Of a stretch of DNA of 64,000 nucleotides, positions 49,491 through 59,021 are shown in pieces. The notes under the pieces were generated by a model, which searched no databases, was not told the DNA's origin, and saw only the letters and a program-made list of their open reading frames with translations. The stretch is taken from the NCBI RefSeq assembly GCF_016862435.1, contig NZ_BOMY01000010.1:38371-102370 (forward strand). Reading direction: 5' to 3'. The stretch's first letter is position 1. Each line of letters opens with the position of its first letter. The translations under genes and the position numbers were made by a program. The DNA comes from Paractinoplanes tereljensis (lineage in GTDB: Bacteria; Actinomycetota; Actinomycetes; Mycobacteriales; Micromonosporaceae).

Positions 49491-51437
49491 TCAGGAGACG
49501 GTGATGTCCGCCGTGTCGGCGAGGTCGGGCACGCTCGCCACGCCGGATCCGGTGGCCGGCACCGGCCCGGACGCGGGCCGCGGCCCACCGGCCGGCGGCC
49601 GCGGGTTCCCGTGCGGACCTTCCGGTGGCCGCGGATTCCCGTGCTGGCCGTCCGGCGGCCAGACGTTCGAGTGCGGACCCTCGGGCGAGCGTGGGTTTCC
49701 GTGCGGACCTTCCGGCGGGCGCGGGTGGGCGTACGGGCCTTCCGGCGGACGCGGGTGCGCGCGCGGGCCCTCCGGCGGACGCGGATGCGAGTGCGGGCCC
49801 TCGGGCGGCCGTGGGTGCGGGTGCGGACCCGGCGGGTAGGGCGACTGCTGGCCGTGCGGCATGGCCGGGGAGGCCGCCTGGGCGTAGGCCACCGAGTCCT
49901 CGTCGGCGATCGCCGGGGACGCCGGCTGGCCGTAGGGCTGTTCGAACAGGACCTGCTGGTCGTGCGGCATCGCGGAGGACGCCGCCACCGGCACCATCGG
50001 CACGGCGTGCGCCATCGGGATCTGGATCGGCTGGGTGTTCTGCGGCGGCTGCAGGTGCTGCGGCGGACCCTGCAGGGCGGCCGGGCCGGCAATCGCGGCC
50101 GAGACCACCCGCTTCGCGATCTCGGGGGCGGCCGCCCAGTGCAGACCCAGCTGGGAGGCGTGCACCTGCCGCCAGACGAAGCCCTCGGGGTTGCCACCCG
50201 ACCAGGTCCAGGCCGGCACCGCGCCGGCCCGCGGCGTCACGATGCCGCGGTGCTGTTTGTAGCCGGTGATCCGGGCCCCGGCCGGTGCCAGCAGCGAGGT
50301 GGTCGGTGCGGTCGCCTCGCGGTAGCCGGCCACGGTCTGGTCCCCGCTGACCGTCGAGGTGTCCAGGACCGCGCACATCGGCCGGCCGTCGAAGTCGCGG
50401 CCCAGCCAGGGCAGTGCCACGCCCTCGGCCACCACCGGCCAGCCGTCGTGCGCGAACTTGGCGACCGCGTTGCACAGCCGGCGATTGGCGGACAGCTCCT
50501 CGGCGTACCCCTCGGGCAGGCCGGCCCCGACGACCAGCGCACGCGTGCCCGCCGGGAGTGCCTCATCGCGCAGCGGGTCGACGACCACCACGTCGGCGCC
50601 GGCCGCGGTGAGCAGCTCGGCCGTCTCGACGTACGTGTAGGGGGCGCCCGGCCCGCCGGCCAGCGCGACGATCGGACGCTGCTCGAACACCTCCCCGCCG
50701 ACCGCGTCGGCGGGCGTCCAGATCGGGCCGGGCACGGACGGCGCGGCGTTCGCGAGGCCCATCAGGCGTTCCAGGTCGAGACCGCCGGCGACGGCCTCGC
50801 CGAGCCGGCGCACCGCCCGGCTCGCCTCCACCGTGCGATGGGCCACCGGAACCGGGCCGTGCGCCCGGGACGGCAGGACATTCGGCAGGTCGCCGCGGCG
50901 CAGCGCGCCCAGCACCGGCATGCCGATGTCGTCGAGCGCGGTGCGCAGCATCTGCTCGTGCCGGGGCGACGCCACCCGGTTGAGGATCACCCCGCCCAGG
51001 TGCACCATCTCGTCGAACATCCGGAAGCCGTGCACCAGCGCGGCCAGCGAATGCCCCATCGCCGCGACGTCGACGACCAGCACCACCGGTGCGCGCAGGC
51101 TGGCCGCGACCGCGGCGGTCCCGTCCACTTCGGGCTGGCCGGTCAGCGAGTCGAACAGGCCCATCGCGCCCTCGATGACGGCGAGCTGGGCGCCGGCCGC
51201 GCCGTGCGCGAAAAGCGGGGCAATGCGTTGCGCACCCACCAGGCGGGGGTCTAGGTTGCGGCCAGGACGGCCGGCGGCGAGACCGAGGTAAGCGGCGTCG
51301 GTGTGATCCGGTCCGACCTTGAAACCGGCGGCCGGGATGCCACGCGCCACACAGGCCGCGAGCAGTCCGACGGCAACGGCCGTCTTACCGTGCCCCGACG
51401 AGGGGGCGCTCACGACCAGACGGGGCTGGGCGGTCAT
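49491..51437 (-). CDS. cobB: Cobyrinate a,c-diamide synthase with altered amidotransferase and repeat tail
   Basis: The 648-residue protein has the ATP-binding synthetase domain (VVSAPSSGHGKTAVAVGLLA, FKVGPDHTDAAYL, IEGAMGLFDSL) and a GATase1 domain (about 245-450). In usual CobB enzymes the nucleophile lies in an AECxGL motif; here the equivalent reads PVVAEGVALPWLGRDFDG, with Gly at the Cys position. The family His in QVHASQLGLHWA is present. After about residue 465 a 180-residue Pro-rich tail follows, containing eight GPHxxPRPPE units. It amidates cobyrinate side chains a and c, normally using glutamine. ATG 51437 or GTG 51440 follows a GGGAG site. Confidence 0.88.
   Translation of the reverse strand: MTAQPRLVVSAPSSGHGKTAVAVGLLAACVARGIPAAGFKVGPDHTDAAYLGLAAGRPGRNLDPRLVGAQRIAPLFAHGAAGAQLAVIEGAMGLFDSLTGQPEVDGTAAVAASLRAPVVLVVDVAAMGHSLAALVHGFRMFDEMVHLGGVILNRVASPRHEQMLRTALDDIGMPVLGALRRGDLPNVLPSRAHGPVPVAHRTVEASRAVRRLGEAVAGGLDLERLMGLANAAPSVPGPIWTPADAVGGEVFEQRPIVALAGGPGAPYTYVETAELLTAAGADVVVVDPLRDEALPAGTRALVVGAGLPEGYAEELSANRRLCNAVAKFAHDGWPVVAEGVALPWLGRDFDGRPMCAVLDTSTVSGDQTVAGYREATAPTTSLLAPAGARITGYKQHRGIVTPRAGAVPAWTWSGGNPEGFVWRQVHASQLGLHWAAAPEIAKRVVSAAIAGPAALQGPPQHLQPPQNTQPIQIPMAHAVPMVPVAASSAMPHDQQVLFEQPYGQPASPAIADEDSVAYAQAASPAMPHGQQSPYPPGPHPHPRPPEGPHSHPRPPEGPRAHPRPPEGPYAHPRPPEGPHGNPRSPEGPHSNVWPPDGQHGNPRPPEGPHGNPRPPAGGPRPASGPVPATGSGVASVPDLADTADITVS
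49590..49829 (-). repeat. Tandem 30-bp repeats in the cobB tail
   Basis: Eight consecutive 10-codon units encode GPHPHPRPPE-like sequences (units vary as GPHSHPRPPE, GPRAHPRPPE, GPYAHPRPPE, GPHGNPRSPE, GPHSNVWPPD and others). The pattern is a minisatellite inside a vitamin B12 gene, giving a low-complexity Pro/His tail. Confidence 0.8.
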
Positions 51438-51548
51438 CACTGGTTCTCCCGACGCTGAACTGGTCCGGCGTGCCCACGAACAGGTCCACCGGACGGCACA
51501 GTACCCGGCTGCGGCAGTCGCTGCCCGGTCGCCGGGTAGCCTCAGAGG

Positions 51549-52466
51549 GTGTACCGGTTCCTGCTGACGCCGCGCTGGCTGGGCGCCGCCGTGCTGACGA
51601 TCGTGGCTTCAGTGATCATGGTCATGCTCGGCAACTGGCAGCTGCGGCGATATGAGGAACGCAGCGCCATCAACAACCGCATCGACGCGGCTGACTCGAC
51701 GCAGGCGGTCCCGCTCACCTCGATCCTGACCCCGCCGGTCGGCGCCGGCACCGCGGGCGCCTCCCCCGGTAAGAGCCTGGCCTGGACAAAGGTGACGGTC
51801 ACCGGGCAGTACGACGCGACCCACGAGATCCAGGCCCGCGGCCGGACGGTGAACAGCGACGTCGGCTTCGAGATCGTGACGCCGCTGGTGCTGGCCGACG
51901 GCACCGCGGTGCTTGTCGACCGGGGCTGGGTGCCGGCCCCGGCCAGTGGCGCCAGCGCGGCTCCGACCGTGCCCGCGGCCCCGACCGGCGAGATCACCGT
52001 GGTGGGCCAGCTCCACCTGTCGGAAAGCCGACCGGCCCCGATCGAGCACCGGGACGGCCGTCTGGACACCCGGCGGATCGCGGTGCCCCGGCTCGCCCAC
52101 GAGATGCCCTACCCGGTGTACGGGGCGTACGTGCTGCTCACCGAGCAGACGCCGGCCGCCGACCCGGCGTTCACCGGGATCCCGATCGACCACGAGGACG
52201 CCTGGCAGAACGGCGGTTACGCGGTCCAGTGGTGGCTCTTCTCCCTGATGGCCCTGATCGCGTACGGCGTGCAGGTGCGCAAGGAGGCGCAGGGGTCGTC
52301 GGCCCCCGCCCCGGAGAAGAAGCCGACGCTGCGCGACCGGGTCGCCGAGGCGGACAAGAAACGGGAGTCCGCCCGGCTCGCCGCGCTGCACGAGCCGGTC
52401 GACCGGGTCGAGGAGGCCGACCGCAAGGCGGCCGCCAGGCTCGCGGCGCGGAACGGCCAAGACTAG
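51549..52466 (+). CDS. SURF1-family cytochrome oxidase assembly protein
   Basis: The 305-residue SURF1 protein has two membrane helices flanking a periplasmic domain. The N-terminal helix is LGAAVLTIVASVIMVMLG followed by NWQLRRYEERSAINNRI (Asn-Trp-Gln motif). The C-terminal helix is QWWLFSLMALIAYGVQV, and the domain between shows VLVDRGWVPAP and GVPPxE-like strands. A 55-residue charged tail (LRDRVAEADKKRESARLAAL) adds a coiled coil. SURF1 helps insert heme a in aa3 oxidases, consistent with the CtaJ-like gene at 30 kb. GTG at 51549. Confidence 0.9.
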   Translation: MYRFLLTPRWLGAAVLTIVASVIMVMLGNWQLRRYEERSAINNRIDAADSTQAVPLTSILTPPVGAGTAGASPGKSLAWTKVTVTGQYDATHEIQARGRTVNSDVGFEIVTPLVLADGTAVLVDRGWVPAPASGASAAPTVPAAPTGEITVVGQLHLSESRPAPIEHRDGRLDTRRIAVPRLAHEMPYPVYGAYVLLTEQTPAADPAFTGIPIDHEDAWQNGGYAVQWWLFSLMALIAYGVQVRKEAQGSSAPAPEKKPTLRDRVAEADKKRESARLAALHEPVDRVEEADRKAAARLAARNGQD

Positions 52467-52476
52467 GGTCTCGTTC

Positions 52477-52938
52477 ATGACCTCCCCGAGCGACCCGTGG
52501 GGCCCCTCCCCGGACGATCCGTGGACCGTGCCGAGCCCCTCGCCGGTCACCCCGGAGCTGCCGGTTTCCGGGCCACCGGCCGCGCCCGGCCCGGTCATCG
52601 TGCAGATCGCGGAGATCGCGGTCACCTCGACGACCGTGCACACCCCGGCCGGTGACATCCCGCTCGCCGGGTCACAGTGGCTGGTCAACGACTACTGGCA
52701 CAGTCAGCAGCGCATCCCCAAGTGGGCGATCGTGCTGGCCATCGTCGGCTTCTGCGTGCTGACCGTGCTCAGCCTGCTGTTCCTGCTGATCAAGGAGACG
52801 GTGACGCAGGGCACGGTGCAGGTGACCGTGACCAACGGCACCCGGCAGTACGTGGCGCGCATCCCGGTCACCGACCAGGTCGCCGTCACCACCATCAACC
52901 AGCAGGTCAATTACGTCCGCACGCTGGCGGCGCTCTAG
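52477..52938 (+). CDS. Hypothetical single-helix membrane protein
   Basis: The 153-residue protein has an Asp/Pro-rich start (DPWGPSPDDPWTVPSPSPVT), a soluble segment (IAEIAVTSTTVHTPAGDIPL) and one helix (IVLAIVGFCVLTVLSLLFLL, about 85-105). An exported beta-rich domain of about 45 residues ends VNYVRTLAAL. It starts 10 nt after the SURF1 gene and ends 6 nt before the convergent ligase gene, and is probably co-transcribed with SURF1. Family not recognised. Confidence 0.75.
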   Translation: MTSPSDPWGPSPDDPWTVPSPSPVTPELPVSGPPAAPGPVIVQIAEIAVTSTTVHTPAGDIPLAGSQWLVNDYWHSQQRIPKWAIVLAIVGFCVLTVLSLLFLLIKETVTQGTVQVTVTNGTRQYVARIPVTDQVAVTTINQQVNYVRTLAAL

Positions 52939-52944
52939 GCGTTT

Positions 52945-54459
52945 CTAGGCGCCGAGTTGCAGCGACCGCACGGTGTCGATCGTGTCGGCCTCGCTCGCCG
53001 GCTTGTCTTCGCGGTAGCGCAGCACCCGGGCGAACCGCAGCGCCACCCCGCCCGGATAGCGCGGCGACGTCTGCACCCCGTCGAACGCGATCTCGACCAC
53101 CTGCTCGGGCCGCACCCGCACCACCCAGCCGTCGTCCTCGGTCCTCAGCTGCTGGAACCGCTCGGTCTGCCAGCGCAGCAGCTCGTCGGTGAGGCCCTTG
53201 AAGGTCTTGCCGAGCATCACGAACCCGCCGGTGGCCGGATCGAGCGCGCCCAGGTGGAGGTTGGACAGCCAGCCCTTGCGCCGGCCGTGCCCCCACTCGA
53301 CGGCGAGGACGACCAGGTCGAGCGTGTGCCGGGGTTTGACCTTGACCCAGGCCGAGCCGCGGCGGCCCACGTCGTAGGGCGCCTCGAGGGCCTTGATGAC
53401 CACGCCTTCCTGGCCGGCCGCGAGCGCAGCAGCGAAGGCCGCGGCCGCCTCTTGTTCGCTGGTGACCGTGCTGCGGCCGACGAGCAGGCCGGCCGGCAGC
53501 GCGTCGGACAGCGCGGCCCAGCGCACCCGGCCCGGCTCGTCGAGCAGGTCGGTGCCGTCGAGGTGGAGCAGGTCGAAGAAGTAGGGCACCAGGGCGGCGG
53601 TGGTGGCACCGCGGGTGGCGGCCCGGCTCGACGTCTCCTGGAACGGGCGGGGACGGCCGTCCGCGCCGAGGGTCATCGCCTCGCCGTCGAGCACGGCCTC
53701 GCGCAGCGGCAGCGCGCGGACCGCCGCAACCACCTCGGGCATCCGGCCGGTGATGTCGTCGAGGCTGCGGCTGAAGACGGCCACCTCGTCACCGGACCGG
53801 TGCACCTGGATGCGGATGCCGTCGAGCTTGACGTCGACCGCGGCGGGCGCGCCGGTGGCCAGCAGCGCGGCGCCCACGTCGGGGGCGCTCTGGGCGAGCA
53901 TCGAGGTGAGCGGGGTGCCGACCCGCAGGTTGATCTCGGCGAGTGCGGCCGCGCCGCCGGTCAGGGCGGCCACCGCCACCTGCTTGAGATCGCCGGAGAG
54001 CAGCAGTGCCCGGCGCACCGCGACCAGCGGCACCTCGGCCGCCTTGGCGATCGCGTCGGCGAGCAGGCCGGCCTGGGCGCCCTGCCGCAGCTCGCCGGAG
54101 AACAGGCCGATCATCAGCCGCTGCTCGTCGACGGTCGCCGCACCGAACAGCGCGCCGAGCAGCTCGCGCCGCCGCGCCTGCGAGCCGGCCCCGGCCACCA
54201 CCGAGATATCGGCGATGGCCGCGTCGACCGCGCCGACGGTCAGCGTCGGCTCAACGGCCGGCGGCGGCCGGTCGCGCAGGCTCGCGTAGCCGACGCCGGT
54301 CTGCCGCTGCCGCAGCTCGCCGGCAAGGTAGGCCGACCCGGCCGCGATCTCACCCGGGTCGAGCCGGCGGAGCGCGTCGGCCAGCAGCTCGATCTTGGCC
54401 TTGCGCCCCGAGATGGCCGATATGGCAGCCGAGGTGGCCGCCAGGTCTAGGAACCGCAC
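52945..54459 (-). CDS. ATP-dependent DNA ligase (LigB-type)
   Basis: The 504-residue ligase has an N-terminal DNA-binding domain (about 1-190) and an adenylation domain with the nucleotidyl-lysine in VDVKLDGIRIQVHRSGDEVA (motif I KLDG). It continues with FSRSLDDITGRMPEVV, AVLDGEAMTLG (motif III) and GVVIKALEAPYDVGRRGSAW plus VKVKPRHTLD (motif V). An OB domain to the end carries KTFKGLTDELLRWQT. It is the stand-alone LigB class of Actinobacteria. GTG at 54459. It probably acts in repair rather than replication. Confidence 0.93.
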   Translation of the reverse strand: MRFLDLAATSAAISAISGRKAKIELLADALRRLDPGEIAAGSAYLAGELRQRQTGVGYASLRDRPPPAVEPTLTVGAVDAAIADISVVAGAGSQARRRELLGALFGAATVDEQRLMIGLFSGELRQGAQAGLLADAIAKAAEVPLVAVRRALLLSGDLKQVAVAALTGGAAALAEINLRVGTPLTSMLAQSAPDVGAALLATGAPAAVDVKLDGIRIQVHRSGDEVAVFSRSLDDITGRMPEVVAAVRALPLREAVLDGEAMTLGADGRPRPFQETSSRAATRGATTAALVPYFFDLLHLDGTDLLDEPGRVRWAALSDALPAGLLVGRSTVTSEQEAAAAFAAALAAGQEGVVIKALEAPYDVGRRGSAWVKVKPRHTLDLVVLAVEWGHGRRKGWLSNLHLGALDPATGGFVMLGKTFKGLTDELLRWQTERFQQLRTEDDGWVVRVRPEQVVEIAFDGVQTSPRYPGGVALRFARVLRYREDKPASEADTIDTVRSLQLGA

Positions 54460-54568
54460 GGGCTCATCCTGGCAGCCACCTCTGACATTTTCTTCTCATC
54501 GCGAAGCTCCCGGCCCCCAGTCTCTTCGCGATTTTCTTCGCGCACTCCCCCGTTGCAAGGGCGCGAGA

Positions 54569-54865
54569 TCAGGCCGCGAGCGGCTCGGCGATGCGGAACC
54601 CGCGGGCCCGCACCGCGTCGGCGACGCGGGTCAGCTGCGCGTCGATGGCGCACAGGGTCTGGGAAATCTCGTCGAGGTGATCGTTGAGGGCGGAGTCATC
54701 CCACCCGGTCACGTCGACCTCGTCGAGCGCGCGCACGGCGGCACGCAGTCGGACGATGGACTCGAGGCGGTCACGGGAGCGAAGTCGATCGATGGCGTGG
54801 CGCGGCCCGACGGGCATCGGACGCACCACCAGGGACACCGAGGCAGGCACATCATTCGAACGCAT
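54569..54865 (-). CDS. 98-residue hypothetical helical protein
   Basis: The protein begins MRSNDVPASVSLVVRPMPVG and has two long charged helices: RDRLESIVRLRAAVRALDEV, then LNDHLDEISQTLCAIDAQLT through VADAVRARGF. It may form a coiled-coil dimer. ATG at 54865 has an AGGA site 8 nt away. Family not recognised. It lies 110 nt upstream of the ligase start in the same direction and 31 nt downstream of the FAD monooxygenase, so it may share an operon. Confidence 0.7.
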   Translation of the reverse strand: MRSNDVPASVSLVVRPMPVGPRHAIDRLRSRDRLESIVRLRAAVRALDEVDVTGWDDSALNDHLDEISQTLCAIDAQLTRVADAVRARGFRIAEPLAA

Positions 54866-54896
54866 GTTCGAGATCCTAACAGGATCGCGGCGCCGG

Positions 54897-56366
<1,470 letters not shown>

Positions 56367-56382
56367 CGGCGACCCGCCTCCT

Positions 56383-57735
56383 TCAGTTCGTGAGCGCCTC
56401 CGCCACGTTCTTGAGCAGCAGGGCCTCGGCCAGGCAGACCCGCTCGAACTCGCCGAGGTGCAGGCTCTCGTCGGGGCCGTGCGCGCCGGAGTACGGGTCT
56501 TCCACCCCGGTCACCAGGATCGCGGCGTCCGGGAACAGCTCCTGGAAGGTGGCGATGAACGGGATCGACCCGCCGACACCCATGTCGACCGGGGCGGTGC
56601 CGTCCCACGCGCTCGCGAACGCGGCGCGGGCCGCGTCGTACGCCGGGCCGGTCGCGTCGATGACGCAGGGCGAACCGCCGGCCTCCAGGGTGACCTCGAC
56701 CTGGGCGCCCCACGGAACGAACTTCTCCAGGTGGGCACGGACCGCCGCGTACGCCGAAGTGGGGTCGTCGCCGGGGGCGAGCCGCACGCTGATCTTCGCC
56801 TTGGCGGCGGGCTGGAGGGCGTTCGCCGCCTCGAAGGTGCGCGGGGCGTCGATGCCGAGCACCGAAATGGCCGGCTTGGTCCAGATCCGATCGGTGATGG
56901 TGCCGTGGCCGAGTAGCTTCACGCCCTCGACGACGCCGCCCTCCTCCCGGAACCGGTCCTCCGGGTAGTCGACGCTGGCGCCCTCGCGACCCACCAGGCC
57001 GTCGACGGCGACGTCACCGTCCTCGTCGTGCAGGGTGGTCAGCAACCGCGCCAGGGTCATCAGGGCGTCCGGGATCGGGCCGCCGAACATGCCGCTGTGC
57101 ACGGCGTTCTTGAGCACCCTGACCTCGGCGAACAGGTTGACGATGCCGCGCAGCGAGGTGGTCAGCGCGGGCTGGCCGATGTCCCAGTTGCCGGAGTCGG
57201 CGATCACGATCACGTCGGAGCGCAACTTCTCGGTGTGCGCCTCGATGATGTCGTTGAGCGAGTCGGAGCCGTACTCCTCCTCGCCCTCGACGAAGACCAC
57301 CACGCCCACCGGCAGCCGGTCGCCGAACGCGCGCAGCGCGGCGACGTGCGCCATCACGCCGGCCTTGTCGTCGGCCGCGCCGCGCCCGTAGAGGCGGCCA
57401 TCCCGCTCGACCGGCTCGAACGGATCGCTGGTCCAGAGCGCCACGTCGCCGGTCGGCTGCACGTCGTGGTGGGCGTAGAGCAGCACGGTGGGCGCACCGG
57501 CCGGGGCGACCTTGCGGCCGATGACCGCGGGCTGGCCGCCGTGCCGCACGATCTCGGTCTCGAGCCCGCAGCCACGCAGCAGCTCGGCGACGGCCGTCGC
57601 GGACCGCTCGACCTGGGTGTGGTCGAAGCCCTCGAAGGCGATGCCAGGGATCCGGACCAGGTTTTCCAGGTCGGCACGGACCCCGGGCATCTCGCGCGCG
57701 ATCGCGGCGCGCAGATCGGTTTCACTCAAGCTCAT
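56383..57735 (-). CDS. M20-family metallopeptidase (dipeptidase)
   Basis: The 450-residue protein has the M20 zinc site: LLYAHHDVQPTGDVALWTSD (His and Asp), RGAADDKAGVMAHVAALRAF, VVFVEGEEEYGSDSLNDIIE (Glu base and ligand), IADSGNWDIG (Asp) and GAHGPDESLHLGEF near the end (His). The lid domain LKNAVHSGMFGGPIPDALMT is present. It is most like broad-specificity dipeptidases of Actinobacteria. It ends 17 nt before the monooxygenase start and is followed upstream by the M48 gene. Confidence 0.93.
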   Translation of the reverse strand: MSLSETDLRAAIAREMPGVRADLENLVRIPGIAFEGFDHTQVERSATAVAELLRGCGLETEIVRHGGQPAVIGRKVAPAGAPTVLLYAHHDVQPTGDVALWTSDPFEPVERDGRLYGRGAADDKAGVMAHVAALRAFGDRLPVGVVVFVEGEEEYGSDSLNDIIEAHTEKLRSDVIVIADSGNWDIGQPALTTSLRGIVNLFAEVRVLKNAVHSGMFGGPIPDALMTLARLLTTLHDEDGDVAVDGLVGREGASVDYPEDRFREEGGVVEGVKLLGHGTITDRIWTKPAISVLGIDAPRTFEAANALQPAAKAKISVRLAPGDDPTSAYAAVRAHLEKFVPWGAQVEVTLEAGGSPCVIDATGPAYDAARAAFASAWDGTAPVDMGVGGSIPFIATFQELFPDAAILVTGVEDPYSGAHGPDESLHLGEFERVCLAEALLLKNVAEALTN

Positions 57736-57752
57736 GGACCGATCCTAGGGCT

Positions 57753-58799
57753 TCAGTCGGACGAATCACGCCCTCGGTTGGAGGCCCAGTCGCGGGCACC
57801 GCGGGCGGCCGAGCCGGCCAGGTCGGCAGCGCCGCCACCGACCTTGCGCACCAGGTTGACCAGCGGGTCCTGCGAGGTGGTGAAGGTTTCGCGGTACGAG
57901 TTGGCGGCGGCCTTCACGTCCTCGGAGACCGAGGCGTTGCCGTCGTCGTCGCGACGCGGGTATTCACCGCCGAGAATTCTCGCGTACTCCCCGGAGTCGA
58001 CCCATTTGCGCAGGTCGGCGGCGCGGGCCACCGGGACCGGGTGGGTGCTGCCCACGGTGATGCCGATCTTGTGGATGCTGTCCCGCAGATCGCCGCCGCT
58101 CTCGTACTCGGCGGCCTGCTCGAGGAAGGCGGCCGTGTCGATCTGCGACAGGTCTCCGCCGCCGGCCAGCTTCATCAGCAGCCGAGTCGAGGCGGCCGGG
58201 TCCTGACCGGCGAGCAGGCCGGCCCGGTCGGCGGACAGTTCGGCCTTGCGCCACCACTCCAGCATCGCCGCGATGATCCCGCGCAGCGCCAGCACACCCA
58301 CCGGCAGCCAGCTCACGTTCGCGGTCCAGGCGGTGAGGATCATCATGATCGTCTTGTAGACGGCGTGGCCGCTGAGCACGTGGCCCAGCTCGTGCCCGAG
58401 CACCGCGCGCAGCTCGTCGTCGTCGAGTTTCTCCACCGCGGCGGTGGTGATCACGATGAACGGCTTGTTGAGGCCGATGGCCTGCCCGTTGATGATCGGC
58501 GACTGGTTGACGTAGAGCTCGGGCAGCTCGGCCACGTCGAGGGCGCCGGCCGCCTCGGTGAAGCGCTGATAGACCCGTGGGTACTGCCGGTGGTCGACCC
58601 GGATCGCGCCGGCCAGGAACTGGAGGCGGAAACCGCGCTCGTTCCACATGCCGAAGAACGCTTTCACCAGGTCGTCGAAGCCACGCAGCTCACGCAGCGC
58701 GGTAAGTGCGCCGCGGTCGGCCGGGTGTTCCCAGGCCCGCGAGCTGATTCCGGTGAGCGTGACCCGCCGGCGTACCGGACGGCTTTCCTCGTCGGTCAT
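57753..58799 (-). CDS. M48-family metallopeptidase (membrane)
   Basis: The 348-residue protein has AFFGMWNERGFRLQFLAGAI, NKPFIVITTAAVEKLDDDEL, the zinc motif AVLGHELGHVLSGHAVYKTI and the third ligand region RKAELSADRAGLLAGQDPAA. Two hydrophobic helices follow the HELGH motif (LTAWTANVSWLPVGVLALRG). The C-terminal part after residue 250 is charged and soluble. It is a Ste24/HtpX-like endopeptidase of unknown target. Its start lies just upstream of the 161-bp palindrome at 58861-59021, whose 5-prime edge may hold its promoter. Confidence 0.9.
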   Translation of the reverse strand: MTDEESRPVRRRVTLTGISSRAWEHPADRGALTALRELRGFDDLVKAFFGMWNERGFRLQFLAGAIRVDHRQYPRVYQRFTEAAGALDVAELPELYVNQSPIINGQAIGLNKPFIVITTAAVEKLDDDELRAVLGHELGHVLSGHAVYKTIMMILTAWTANVSWLPVGVLALRGIIAAMLEWWRKAELSADRAGLLAGQDPAASTRLLMKLAGGGDLSQIDTAAFLEQAAEYESGGDLRDSIHKIGITVGSTHPVPVARAADLRKWVDSGEYARILGGEYPRRDDDGNASVSEDVKAAANSYRETFTTSQDPLVNLVRKVGGGAADLAGSAARGARDWASNRGRDSSD

Positions 58800-58860
58800 G
58801 AATCCCCGCCTCTGAGCTGTCGGACACCTCCGTCGACGGTACGCCGGGAACGCAACGCCA

Positions 58861-59021
58861 GGGCGGGTGTCGGAGTAGGGCCGAAGCGAGGCGAGGCCCA
58901 GGTGTCGTCTGGGTGTGCGGCGCGGGCGCCCGAATACCGGGGTTGTATTCGGGTGTTCGCGCCGTGCGGCCAGGCGGCGGCTGGGCCACGCCGCAGCCCG
59001 GTCCTACTCCGACACCCGCCC
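58861..59021. repeat. 161-bp imperfect palindrome with 19-bp perfect ends
   Basis: GGGCGGGTGTCGGAGTAGG (58861-58879) is exactly complementary to the end at 59003-59021. Inner arms also pair, for example CCCGAATAC (near 58929-58937) with GTATTCGGG (near 58945-58953). Whole-element self-similarity is so high that both strands code related open frames (both containing RAGVGVGP). The right end supplies the last codons and stop of cobQ. It may be a MITE-like repeat or a bidirectional terminator. Confidence 0.8.

Noticed and set aside
52957..54450. A 497-codon plus-strand frame opposite the DNA ligase
   Set aside because: The ligase motifs fix the minus frame; the antisense product is His/Gly/Arg-rich without any fold or conservation.
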